Assembly (NCBI GenBank): GCA_005879675.1
Contig: VBJE01000227.1
Coordinates: forward strand, 3,598-12,566
From: Chloroflexota bacterium
GTDB taxonomy: Bacteria; Chloroflexota; Dormibacteria; Dormibacterales; Dormibacteraceae
Direction of reading: 5' to 3'
Length of the DNA: 8,969 nt
Program-made: the position numbers and the translations under genes
Part shown: piece by piece, positions 1-6,070 of the stretch
How positions within the stretch are numbered: the first letter of the stretch is position 1
Layout of the letters: each line of letters opens with the position of its first letter
Notes under the pieces: generated by a model
Database searches by the model: none
What the model saw: the letters and a program-made list of their open reading frames with translations, nothing else
Told to the model about the DNA's origin: nothing

Positions 1-198
1 GAAGGACAGCAGGATCGACGACAAGGTCGGCCACCAGATAAAGACGACGTCGAGCAAGAGAGGGATGCCGACCATGAGCATCAGGACGCGCTGGTCGTAG
101 CGCGTCAGGACGTGGAATCTACCCTGCCGGGTCGCCACGAGCTCCCCCGCCTCGGGCGAATCCTCCCGGGCGGGGGTGACGCTCGTCGTGCGGGCCAC
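1..198 (-). CDS. ABC sugar transporter permease, MalF type (N-terminal part, runs off the left edge)
   Basis: Only the first 66 codons are present. They encode a charged cytoplasmic N-terminus (about residues 1-38) followed by a hydrophobic segment (about 39-66: LMLMVGIPLLLDVVFIWWP, then TLSSILLSF). This is the usual opening of MalF/UgpA-type inner-membrane permeases, where the first helix runs into a P-x-x-x-S-x-x-x-SF pattern. The GTG at 198 is chosen because an in-frame TGA lies only one codon upstream (202-204). The gene starts 22 bp after the stop of the binding-protein gene on the same strand, so it is very probably the next cistron of a sugar-import operon; a MalG-type partner would be expected beyond the edge. 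I see no clear Shine-Dalgarno sequence, so coupling to the upstream gene is plausible. Substrate specificity cannot be read from this fragment. Confidence 0.8.
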   Translation of the reverse strand, partial: MARTTSVTPAREDSPEAGELVATRQGRFHVLTRYDQRVLMLMVGIPLLLDVVFIWWPTLSSILLSF

Positions 199-220
199 GG
201 ATCAGATCGTATCCGTGCCC

Positions 221-1591
221 CTACTCAGGCGGTAGCGAGTCCCAGAAGCTCTGCATCTGCCCCTGCAGGCTCGAGGTGTCCTGCTTGGGGTTCGAGAGGT
301 ACTTCAGCAGGAACCCCTGCATCGAGTTGGGGCCGGAGAAGTCGGGTCGCGAGTCGCGGTCGAAGAACTGCGTGATCCTCTTCGCGTTGCTCACGATCTG
401 AGCCGCCTTCTTGGTCAGCGCCGGGTACTGGCTCTGGTCGGCGTCGTTCGCGGTCGGGATCGCGCCGGGCGACGCCTTCCAGAACGTGATCTGAGACGAA
501 CCCTTGGACACGAACTCGAGGAATGCTTTGGCCTGGCCGCTGTCGGCGTTGAGCGTCGGCGAGTGCTTCGACATCATGTACACGTCGATCGGCGCGTCGA
601 GGGCCTTCTCGGCGTCGTAGTTCGTGCCGAGGTCCGGGAACGGGAAGAAGTCCAGCTGGGCGAGATCGTCAGGGTTGCCGCTCGCGACGAACTGCTCGGA
701 GACGAACAGGCCGAGCAGGTACATACCCGCCTTCTTGCGCAGCAGCTGCTGCGCTGCCTCCTGCCAGGTCAGGCCGGCGAACGCGGGCGAGTAGTAGGGC
801 GTCAGCTCGCTCCATTTCTTGAACACGTTCGCGACCCTGGTGTCCGTCCACTTCTGCTTGCCCACGCAGAGCTCGGTGTGGAAGTCGTAGCCGTTCATGC
901 GCAGGTTCAGGATGTCGAACGTGCCCATCGCCGGCCAGCCGTCCTTGTCCGCGAAGGCGATCGGGGTGAGCCCGTCCTTCTTCATCTGGTCGGCGAGCTT
1001 CTTCAGGTCGTCCCAGTTGGTCGGAACGGTGTAGCTGTGCTGCTGGAAAACATCCTTGCGGTAGAAGATGGCCCACGGGTAGTAGGAGGTCGGGATCGCG
1101 TAGACGTGGCCATCGTTGCCTTTGACCGACGCCGCGAAGCCTTCGGTGAAGTTGCCCTTGACCTCGTTCCACGCATCGTCGATCGGCGCCGCCAGTCCCT
1201 TGTCGGCGAAAAACCGCATGCGGTGCCCGGAGAACCAGGTGAACACGTCCTCCGGCGTCCCCTGCAAGTAGGAGTTGATCTGGTTCTGGAAAGTGCCGTG
1301 GTCGACCGTGTTGATCTTCACCTTGGTTCCGCCGTTGGCTTTGGTGAAGGCGTCGACCACGTCCTGCAGACCTTTCTTGGGCACGGTGTCGGAGAGGTAG
1401 CTTCCGATTGACGTGCTGCCGCCCTTCGCGGTGACCGACCCCGACGTCGTCGTCGTGGTGTTGCCGGCGCACGCGGCGAGGAACGCCGCGATGCTTCCAT
1501 AGCCGGCGATCTTGAGAATGTCGCGGCGGCTCAGGTCAAGATCGAGCGGCAGCTCGACGCTCGTACCTGGAATGACGATCTTCTCTCCCAT
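221..1591 (-). CDS. ABC sugar transporter substrate-binding lipoprotein (family 1, Tat-exported)
   Basis: A 456-aa extracellular solute-binding protein of the family that delivers oligosaccharides to MalFG-type importers. After a polar 20-residue N-region comes a twin-arginine motif, SRRDILK (21-27), a short hydrophobic core (28-40) and a lipobox LAAC with the lipidated cysteine at 41. A Thr-rich linker (45-49) leads into the mature domain. The body fits family 1 binding proteins: an opening strand with a 'DVVDAFTKANGG' helix, a 'GTPEDVFTWFSGHRM' segment, 'YAIPTSYYPWAIFYRKDVF' and 'TNWDDLKKLADQMKK'. Length is normal. Expected location is the outer face of the cytoplasmic membrane, anchored by lipid. 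The start is supported by a strong ribosome binding site 7 nt upstream. The permease follows 22 bp downstream and a GH4 glycosidase is divergent, which suggests import of a disaccharide or oligosaccharide, perhaps an alpha-galactoside. The exact ligand is not known. Confidence 0.93.
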   Translation of the reverse strand: MGEKIVIPGTSVELPLDLDLSRRDILKIAGYGSIAAFLAACAGNTTTTTSGSVTAKGGSTSIGSYLSDTVPKKGLQDVVDAFTKANGGTKVKINTVDHGTFQNQINSYLQGTPEDVFTWFSGHRMRFFADKGLAAPIDDAWNEVKGNFTEGFAASVKGNDGHVYAIPTSYYPWAIFYRKDVFQQHSYTVPTNWDDLKKLADQMKKDGLTPIAFADKDGWPAMGTFDILNLRMNGYDFHTELCVGKQKWTDTRVANVFKKWSELTPYYSPAFAGLTWQEAAQQLLRKKAGMYLLGLFVSEQFVASGNPDDLAQLDFFPFPDLGTNYDAEKALDAPIDVYMMSKHSPTLNADSGQAKAFLEFVSKGSSQITFWKASPGAIPTANDADQSQYPALTKKAAQIVSNAKRITQFFDRDSRPDFSGPNSMQGFLLKYLSNPKQDTSSLQGQMQSFWDSLPPE

Positions 1592-1598
1592 CGGTCTT

Positions 1599-1606
1599 CC
1601 TCCTCC
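1599..1606 (-). promoter_or_regulatory. Ribosome binding site of the sugar-binding protein gene
   Basis: The minus strand reads GGAGGAGG, ending 7 nt before the ATG at 1591. It is the best Shine-Dalgarno match seen in the window and fixes the start that yields the 20-residue polar N-region before the Tat motif. Confidence 0.85.
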
Positions 1607-1639
1607 ACGCCCGTGCGGTCAGGTCCGGGTCTGGGGCGA

Positions 1640-1668
1640 AAGATACAGGCAGTCGGTGCCTCGTACAA
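1640..1668 (-). promoter_or_regulatory. Candidate promoter of the sugar ABC operon
   Basis: On the minus strand TTGTAC (1663-1668) and TATCTT (1640-1645) are separated by exactly 17 nt. They match the -35 and -10 consensus at 3 of 6 and 4 of 6 positions. Transcription would start near 1633 and give a leader of about 42 nt containing the strong ribosome binding site. This is a pattern match only. Confidence 0.4.
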
Positions 1669-1684
1669 GGCCGGTGCGGGCACC
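1655..1684. promoter_or_regulatory. Candidate operator in the divergent gap between transporter and glycosidase
   Basis: The segment holds GGTGCC (1655-1660) and the near-palindrome GGTGC-GG-GCACC (1673-1684). GGTGCC is also the exact inverse of GGCACC at 1679-1684. The repeats flank the candidate -35 of the transporter promoter (1663-1668), a position where a sugar-responsive repressor could act on both divergent genes. No regulator gene for the locus is in the window. Short GC-rich dyads are common by chance in such DNA. Confidence 0.35.
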
Positions 1685-1720
1685 TATACGCCGGCCACCG
1701 CCCGTGTTCAACTATTCGGC

Positions 1721-3022
1721 ATGCCCAAGGTGACCTTCATCGGGGCCGGCAGCGCCGTGTTTGCGCGCCAGCTCATCACCGACATACTCGCCATCGAGGG
1801 GCTCGACCAGGGCGTCTTTGCGCTTGTCGACATCGACGGGCCGCGACTCGACCTCGCCAGGCGGATCGCCGAACGCCTGGTGGAGCTGAAGGGCAAGCGC
1901 TGGAAGGTGGAAGCGTCGACCGACAGGATGGACGTCCTCAGCGGCACCGACTACGTCATCAACTCGATCGAGGTTGCCGGGCTGAAGAACGTCCGGTTCG
2001 ACTACGACATCCCGATGCGCTACGGCGTCGACCAGTGCATCGGCGACACCATCGGGCCCGGCGGCATCTTCAAGGCGTTGCGGACCGGCCCTGCGTGGCT
2101 CGAGATCGTCGCCGACGTGCAGCGAGTGGCGCCGAAGGCGGTGATCCTGAACTACACGAACCCGATGTCGATCCTCACGCTGGCCGCGCTGCGCACGATC
2201 GATCTTCAGGTGGTCGGGCTGTGCCACAGCGTGCAGGGCACCTCTCGTCAGATCGCCGGGTACCTCGATGTCCCCTACGCAGAGATGAAGTGGCAATGCG
2301 CAGGCGTCAACCACAACGCCTGGTTCACGACGCTCGAGCGCGATGGCGAAGACCTCTACCCCCGGCTGCGTGAGCGGGCGCGTGACCCGGAGATCTACGA
2401 GCAGGACCCGGTGCGCTTCGAGGTCATGCTGCACCTGGGCGCGTTCGTCACCGAGTCCAGCGGCCACTTCTCCGAGTACGTGCCCTACTTCCGAAAGCGG
2501 CCAGACCTGGTCAAGCAGTACGCCCGCGCGGGCTACCTGGGCGAGAGCGGGTTTTACGCCAACAACTGGCCCCGGTGGCGCCGCGAGAACGACGAGTCGA
2601 TCGAGATGATGCTGCGCGGTGAGAAGCGCGTGCCTCTCGAACGCAGCCTGGAGTATGGAGCGGACATCATCGAGGCCCTTGAGTGCGACCGTCCCGCCAG
2701 CATCCACGGCAACGTGCGCAACGGCGGCGCCATCGACAACCTCCCCGACGGCTGCGTCGAGGTCGAGTGCATCGTCGACCGAAGCGGGATCAAGCCACGC
2801 CACTTCGGTCCGCTGCCGGAACAGCTCGCCGCGCTCAACCGCGCCCACATGGCGGTGCATGAGCTGGTGGTCGAAGCTTTAGTCGAGCGGAGGCGATCCA
2901 GCGCGAAGTACGCGCTCATGCTCGACCCGCTGACCGCAGCCGTCTGCTCGCCGGCGGAGATCGATCGCCTCTTCGACGAGATGTGGGCTGCGGAGAAGGA
3001 CAGCCTGGAGGGTTTCGCTTAG
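1721..3022 (+). CDS. GH4 family glycosidase, probable alpha-galactosidase
   Basis: A 433-aa cytoplasmic glycosyl hydrolase of family 4, which cleaves glycosides by an NAD- and Mn-dependent oxidation/elimination route. The N-terminus shows the Rossmann nucleotide loop GAGSAVF (8-14). NYTNPMS (144-150) is a family hallmark. The metal-binding pair is visible as Cys168 in CHSV (168-171) and His198 in GVNHNAWF (195-202). The CHSV form of this motif is, as I recall the family, associated with alpha-galactosidases (MelA-like) rather than phospho-glucosidases (CN[IV]P or CDMP). Import by an ABC system rather than a PTS agrees with an unphosphorylated substrate. An alpha-glucosidase or alpha-galacturonidase cannot be excluded. 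The ATG at 1721 is chosen because homology to the family begins right there (MPKVTFIGAGS). A GTG 36 codons upstream would put an unlikely tail before the Rossmann fold and cover the divergent promoter region. No clear Shine-Dalgarno sequence precedes the ATG. The stop overlaps that of the convergent exporter permease. Confidence 0.92.
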   Translation: MPKVTFIGAGSAVFARQLITDILAIEGLDQGVFALVDIDGPRLDLARRIAERLVELKGKRWKVEASTDRMDVLSGTDYVINSIEVAGLKNVRFDYDIPMRYGVDQCIGDTIGPGGIFKALRTGPAWLEIVADVQRVAPKAVILNYTNPMSILTLAALRTIDLQVVGLCHSVQGTSRQIAGYLDVPYAEMKWQCAGVNHNAWFTTLERDGEDLYPRLRERARDPEIYEQDPVRFEVMLHLGAFVTESSGHFSEYVPYFRKRPDLVKQYARAGYLGESGFYANNWPRWRRENDESIEMMLRGEKRVPLERSLEYGADIIEALECDRPASIHGNVRNGGAIDNLPDGCVEVECIVDRSGIKPRHFGPLPEQLAALNRAHMAVHELVVEALVERRRSSAKYALMLDPLTAAVCSPAEIDRLFDEMWAAEKDSLEGFA

Positions 3023-3780
3023 GCGACCGCACGGCCGAACTGTCGCGCGCCGACGATCACCGCCACCACGCTCAGCACGATGAGGATGACCACGCCCTTC
3101 AAGACGCTCGGGTCGCCGAGGTTGTCGTTGAAGATGTGGCGCGCGGCGTCGACGGCGTAGAGCAGCGGGTTGATGGCGGCGATGTTCTGCAGCCACTGCG
3201 GCGCGATGCTCATCGGCAGCAGCACCCCGGACAGCAGAAGGATCGGCAGCGCGGACGTGAACACGATCGGCGCGTAGCTGTCCTCGCTCTTCACCGCCAG
3301 CGCCACGGCGTAGCCGATGGACGCGGTGAGCAGGCCGATGAGGCCGATGAGCGCCAGCACCACGACGATCCCGACCGGGTGGATGCTCAACCCGAAGGGC
3401 AGCGCGATCAGGATGAGGATCAGCGACTGCAGGACGATCGAGAACATGTCCCGCAGGGCGCGTCCGAACAGCAGCGCCACCCGGCTCACGGGCGTGACGC
3501 GCAATCGCTCGATCACCCCCATGCGCAGCTCCGAGATCAGGCTGAAACCAACGCCGGCGGCCCCGAACATGCCGAGCTGCACGAGCAGCCCGGGCACGAA
3601 GACGTTGTAGGCGCCGCCCGGCGGGAAGCCGCGCATCTCGGCGATCGGCTTCAACAGCGGAGCGAAGAGGACGAGGTAGAGCAGCGGCTGGAGGACGCCG
3701 AGCCCCACCCACACCGGGTTGTGGATGAAGATCCCGAAGTAGCGGCCGAAGACGAGCCAGGTGTCACGGAGCAGCTTCAT
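3019..3780 (-). CDS. ABC-2 type exporter permease (DrrB-like)
   Basis: A 253-aa integral membrane protein with about six hydrophobic segments (roughly 22-42, 57-80, 112-132, 136-160, 170-190, 227-245), the layout of ABC-2 permeases. Two family signatures are visible: ERLRVTPVSR (91-100) after the second segment, and the LLSGVLLPM ... WLQ ... INPLLYAVDAAR stretch (182-214) late in the protein. It would form the membrane half of an efflux pump with the ATPase encoded just upstream; the ATPase stop and this start overlap as ATGA. A GGGAG ribosome binding site (3789-3793) lies 8 nt before the ATG, inside the ATPase gene. DrrAB-like pumps export drugs, lipids or polysaccharide precursors; the cargo here is unknown. 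The TAA stop shares three bases with the convergent GH4 stop region, leaving no intergenic space. Confidence 0.92.
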   Translation of the reverse strand: MKLLRDTWLVFGRYFGIFIHNPVWVGLGVLQPLLYLVLFAPLLKPIAEMRGFPPGGAYNVFVPGLLVQLGMFGAAGVGFSLISELRMGVIERLRVTPVSRVALLFGRALRDMFSIVLQSLILILIALPFGLSIHPVGIVVVLALIGLIGLLTASIGYAVALAVKSEDSYAPIVFTSALPILLLSGVLLPMSIAPQWLQNIAAINPLLYAVDAARHIFNDNLGDPSVLKGVVILIVLSVVAVIVGARQFGRAVA

Positions 3781-4754
3781 GCGGCCGTCTCCCGCAGCGA
3801 CCGCCCGGTCTGACGCAGGAACACGTCGTCCAGGCTCGGCCGGTGCAGCTCGACGGCGGTCAGCTGCAGGCGCGCCCCGTCGAGCAGGCGCAGGATGGCC
3901 GGCATCGCGATCTCGCCGCGGTCCACATATAGATGGACGGAGCCGTTCTCGAGCCGCGCCTCGCGGACGAAGTCCTGGTCCTTGACGAGGTCGAGCGCGC
4001 GCTGCTGCTCACCAGCGATGGTGAAGGTGACCACGTCGCCGGCGATTGCGCGCTTGAGCTCCTCGGGCGTGCCTTCGGCGACGATCTTGCCGTAGTCGAT
4101 GATCGCCACGCGGTCGCACAGCGCGTCCGCCTCATCGAGGTAGTGCGTGGTCAGAAAGACCGTCGTGCCCCGCTCGTGCATCCGCCGCACCTCGTCCCAC
4201 ACGCGCGCCCGGCTCTGGGGATCGAGCCCGGTCGTCGGCTCGTCGAGGAACAGCAGCTGGGGGTCGTGGACGAGGCCGAGGCCGATGTCCAGCCGGCGCT
4301 TCTGGCCACCTGAGTACGTCCCGACTTTGCGGTCGGCCGCCCCTTCGAGCTCGAGCATGGTGATCAGCTCCTCGGCGCGCTTCTGGGCGGCGGCCGTCGT
4401 CAACCCGTACAGGCGGCCCTGGAACACGAGCTCCGTCCGGCCGGTGATCTCGCGGTCGGCGCCACCGGCCTGGCCGACGTAGCCGATCCGCTCGCGGATC
4501 TTGCCGGGTTGGGTCGCAAGCTCGCACCCCGCCACGCGCGCGGTGCCGCCGCTGGGCGGCAGCAGCGTGGCCAGCATGCGCAGCGTGGTGGTCTTGCCCG
4601 CTCCGTTGGGGCCGAGAAAGCCGAAGATCTCGCCCCGCCGGACGTCGAGGTCCACGCCCGCGACCGCCTCCACCTGCCGCTGCCGGGACTTGAACACGCG
4701 GCGCAGGCCGTGTGTCTCAATCACCGATTCAGGCTCTGGCCTGGCTCCATCCAT
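3777..4754 (-). CDS. ABC exporter ATP-binding protein (DrrA-like)
   Basis: A 325-aa cytoplasmic ATPase with all catalytic motifs intact: Walker A GPNGAGKT (48-55), Q-loop Gln95, signature YSGGQ (147-151), Walker B LLFLDEP (167-173), D-loop GLDP (176-179) and switch His204. The C-terminal extension (about 235-325) ends with RPSLDDVFLRQTGRSLRE, the pattern seen in DrrA-type drug or antibiotic-resistance ATPases. It is expected to drive the ABC-2 permease encoded next, with which it overlaps by 4 nt. Its ATG at 4754 lies 26 nt inside the end of the upstream LysR gene; no strong Shine-Dalgarno sequence is seen there, consistent with translational coupling. A GTG at 4724 (codon 11), just before the conserved core begins, is an alternative start that would remove the overlap. 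Confidence 0.93.
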   Translation of the reverse strand: MDGARPEPESVIETHGLRRVFKSRQRQVEAVAGVDLDVRRGEIFGFLGPNGAGKTTTLRMLATLLPPSGGTARVAGCELATQPGKIRERIGYVGQAGGADREITGRTELVFQGRLYGLTTAAAQKRAEELITMLELEGAADRKVGTYSGGQKRRLDIGLGLVHDPQLLFLDEPTTGLDPQSRARVWDEVRRMHERGTTVFLTTHYLDEADALCDRVAIIDYGKIVAEGTPEELKRAIAGDVVTFTIAGEQQRALDLVKDQDFVREARLENGSVHLYVDRGEIAMPAILRLLDGARLQLTAVELHRPSLDDVFLRQTGRSLRETAA

Positions 4755-5661
4755 CGGACGAGATTTTCCCGGAAGCCGCGTGCTGGGCGCCCGTGAGCTG
4801 GGTCCAGAAGGCCTCCTGTGCCGGTCCGCCGTGAGACGGCCGGCGGACCGCGGAGATCGAGCGGACCATCGGTGGGACGGGCAGGCTCTTCAGCAGCCCG
4901 CTGCGCAGGTCGGCCACGACCGCGCGCCTGGGCAGGGCGGCGAAGCCGAGGCCCGCGATCGTCGCCGCGCGCACGTACTCGTGGTGGCCGAGGTTCAGGA
5001 CCTCGAAGCGGTCGTACATCTCGCCGATCATCTTCCGGACGTGGCGCTCGGCCGAAAACTCGGGTCCTCGTCGCATGTAGCGGTACTTGGCAAGCTGCGT
5101 CGGCGTCACCCGCTTGAGCTGGGAAAGGGGATGGTCGGGGTGGGCCACCAGGATGAGCTCGTCGGGTGACAGCTCGACGCTGGTGAGGCCGGGGGAGGCC
5201 TCGCCCTCGATCAACGCGCAGTCGAGCGAGCCGGCGAGCACGCGCCGGTTGAGCTCCATCGTCGGCGCCACCGCGACGTCCAGCTTCACCGCGGGGTGGC
5301 GGCGGGTGAACTCGGCGAGGTGGGAAGGGAGGTAGTAGGTCGCGCAGGTGGGGCTCGCGCCGACGTGCAGCGAGCCGGCCTCCAGCTCCCTGATCGCCTT
5401 CGCCGTGTCGTCCATGACCTGGATGGCGCGGAGGGCTCCTCGGCAAGCTTCGGCCAGGGAGCGGCCCGCGTCGGTCAGACGAATCCGGCGGCCGTCCCGC
5501 TCCAGCAGCTGCAGGCCGACGGCCCGCTCGAAGTGGCGGACCTGCTGGGTGACAGCGGCCTGGGTCAGGTACAGGCTGGCCGCGGCGCGGGAGATGTGCT
5601 CGGTCTCGGCGACCTCGGCGAACGACCGGATCTGCTCCAGGGAGAACGACGGACGGCGCAC
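4729..5661 (-). CDS. LysR-type transcriptional regulator
   Basis: A 310-aa LysR family regulator of normal length. The N-terminal winged helix-turn-helix covers about residues 8-66: LEQIRSFAEVAE, then the recognition region ISRAAASLYLTQAAVTQQV and FERAVGLQLLERDGR. A linker helix (about 67-92) leads to a periplasmic-binding-like effector domain (about 95-290) containing HEYVRAATIAGLGFAALP (227-244), a typical second-lobe segment. The GTG start at 5661 sits directly before the conserved domain. No Shine-Dalgarno sequence is visible, but TAATAT lies 6 nt upstream, so the mRNA may be leaderless. The 3' end overlaps the exporter ATPase by 26 nt, so the regulator is probably the first gene of the exporter operon and may control it in response to a small molecule. 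The last 20 residues are low-complexity and probably not conserved. The effector is unknown. Confidence 0.93.
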   Translation of the reverse strand: MRRPSFSLEQIRSFAEVAETEHISRAAASLYLTQAAVTQQVRHFERAVGLQLLERDGRRIRLTDAGRSLAEACRGALRAIQVMDDTAKAIRELEAGSLHVGASPTCATYYLPSHLAEFTRRHPAVKLDVAVAPTMELNRRVLAGSLDCALIEGEASPGLTSVELSPDELILVAHPDHPLSQLKRVTPTQLAKYRYMRRGPEFSAERHVRKMIGEMYDRFEVLNLGHHEYVRAATIAGLGFAALPRRAVVADLRSGLLKSLPVPPMVRSISAVRRPSHGGPAQEAFWTQLTGAQHAASGKISSDGWSQARA

Positions 5662-5666
5662 GGCGA

Positions 5667-5685
5667 GATATTAGGCCGACTTATC
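5667..5685. promoter_or_regulatory. Candidate LysR-type operator dyad
   Basis: GATA (5667-5670) and TATC (5682-5685) form an exact inverted repeat separated by 11 nt; the segment also contains T5671-N11-A5683, the generic LysR box. It overlaps the candidate -10 of the LysR gene, the usual place for negative autoregulation. The arms are only 4 nt, so this is suggestive rather than firm. Confidence 0.35.
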
Positions 5686-5698
5686 AAAAACATCACAA
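5668..5698 (-). promoter_or_regulatory. Candidate promoter of the LysR-exporter operon (leaderless)
   Basis: The minus strand reads TAATAT (5668-5673), six nucleotides before the GTG start at 5661. TTGTGA (5693-5698) lies 19 nt further upstream. The -10 matches at 5 or fewer positions and the -35 at 4 of 6. With the usual -10 to start distance, transcription would begin on or beside the first base of the start codon. Confidence 0.4.
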
Positions 5699-5708
5699 CT
5701 TATAGGCC
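5669..5708 (+). repeat. Pair of short direct repeats in the LysR-pilin divergent gap
   Basis: TATTAGGCC (5669-5677) recurs as TATAGGCC (5701-5708), start to start 32 nt, about three helical turns. Between them ACTTAT occurs at 5679-5684 and 5698-5703, 19 nt apart. The segment is clearly richer in A and T than the surrounding genes. Helical phasing of repeats fits a protein-binding region shared by the divergent genes, but no binding protein can be named with confidence. Confidence 0.35.
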
Positions 5709-5758
5709 TGGAAATGCTTAATGAAAGGTGAATCCCAGCGTTGTACCGCTACGTTTCC

Positions 5759-5768
5759 ACAGCGCTGT
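5759..5768. promoter_or_regulatory. Perfect 10-bp palindrome upstream of the pilin gene
   Basis: ACAGCGCTGT is fully self-complementary and lies 31 nt before the pilin ATG and 12 nt before its AGGAGG. It could be an operator or part of the leader RNA. I could not identify a convincing -35/-10 pair for the pilin gene. Confidence 0.3.
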
Positions 5769-5780
5769 CTAACGCATAAA

Positions 5781-5786
5781 AGGAGG
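5781..5786 (+). promoter_or_regulatory. Ribosome binding site of the Flp pilin gene
   Basis: AGGAGG is a full-strength Shine-Dalgarno sequence, but it ends 13 nt before the ATG at 5800, longer than the usual 5-9. No in-frame ATG, GTG or TTG lies closer to it, and the pilin signal sequence begins soon after 5800, so the start is kept. Confidence 0.65.
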
Positions 5787-5799
5787 AAAACAAGAGCAA

Positions 5800-5958
5800 A
5801 TGAGAAGCTGGTCGAACCGTTCGCAAGGCGGCCAGGGCATGGTGGAGTACGCGTTGATCCTCGTCCTGGTCTCGATCGTCGTCATCGTGATTCTTTTGAC
5901 CATGGGCAACCAGATCAACAACGTCTTCTCCAACGTCGTCGCCGCGCTAGGAGCCTGA
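5800..5958 (+). CDS. Flp/Fap-type (Tad) prepilin
   Basis: A 52-aa protein with the exact plan of Flp pilin subunits of tight-adherence pili. Residues 1-11 form a short basic leader ending in Gly11. The processing motif reads G-Q-G-M-V-E-Y (11-17), with cleavage expected after Gly11 so that Glu16 is at +5 and Tyr17 at +6, as TadV-type prepilin peptidases require. A hydrophobic helix follows (18-34, ALILVLVSIVVIVILLT), then a short polar tail with NQINNVFSNVV (37-47). The mature subunit of about 41 residues would sit in the membrane and polymerise into a thin pilus. A full Shine-Dalgarno sequence precedes it and a strong hairpin follows 37 nt after the stop, so it is probably a single-gene transcript. 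No tadA, tadB, tadC, cpaB or peptidase gene is in the window, so it must use machinery encoded elsewhere if it is functional. Confidence 0.9.
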   Translation: MRSWSNRSQGGQGMVEYALILVLVSIVVIVILLTMGNQINNVFSNVVAALGA

Positions 5959-5995
5959 TCGGCACGGGGCCCTGGCCCTCCCGGCAAACACGGCC

Positions 5996-6020
5996 GCCTG
6001 GCTACTCTAGGTAGCCAGGC
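5996..6020. terminator. Hairpin terminator after the pilin gene
   Basis: GCCTGGCTAC (5996-6005) and GTAGCCAGGC (6011-6020) form a perfect 10-bp stem around a 5-nt TCTAG loop, 37 nt past the pilin stop. There is no U-tract, which is common for terminators in GC-rich bacteria. It separates the pilin gene from the ppk1 leader. Confidence 0.65.
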
Positions 6021-6070
6021 CACGGCAGTCGGACCCGCGGGCGCGCCTTAACCGGCCGCTAACCAAGGGT

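Noticed and set aside
563..1411. Long plus-strand reading frame antisense to the sugar-binding protein gene
   Set aside because: The protein is rich in Arg, Val, Glu and Asp with no recognisable domain; it is a mirror of the real gene in GC-rich DNA.
1613..1720. Upstream GTG start that would lengthen the GH4 protein by 36 residues
   Set aside because: Family similarity begins at the ATG at 1721, and the extension would cover the divergent control region.
1712..2860. 382-codon minus-strand reading frame opposite the GH4 gene
   Set aside because: The GH4 frame has clear motifs along its whole length; the opposite frame shows only biased composition.
2983..3813. 276-codon plus-strand reading frame across the exporter permease gene
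   Set aside because: The translation is dominated by Gln, Asp, Glu, Arg and His with no fold; the membrane protein on the other strand is real.
5709..5799. Possible riboswitch in the pilin leader
   Set aside because: I looked for a c-di-GMP or similar aptamer because pili are often controlled that way, but found none of the conserved core sequences.
5721..6014. 97-codon plus-strand frame overlapping the pilin gene
   Set aside because: It has no Shine-Dalgarno sequence or recognisable fold; the pilin frame at 5800 matches a known family exactly.
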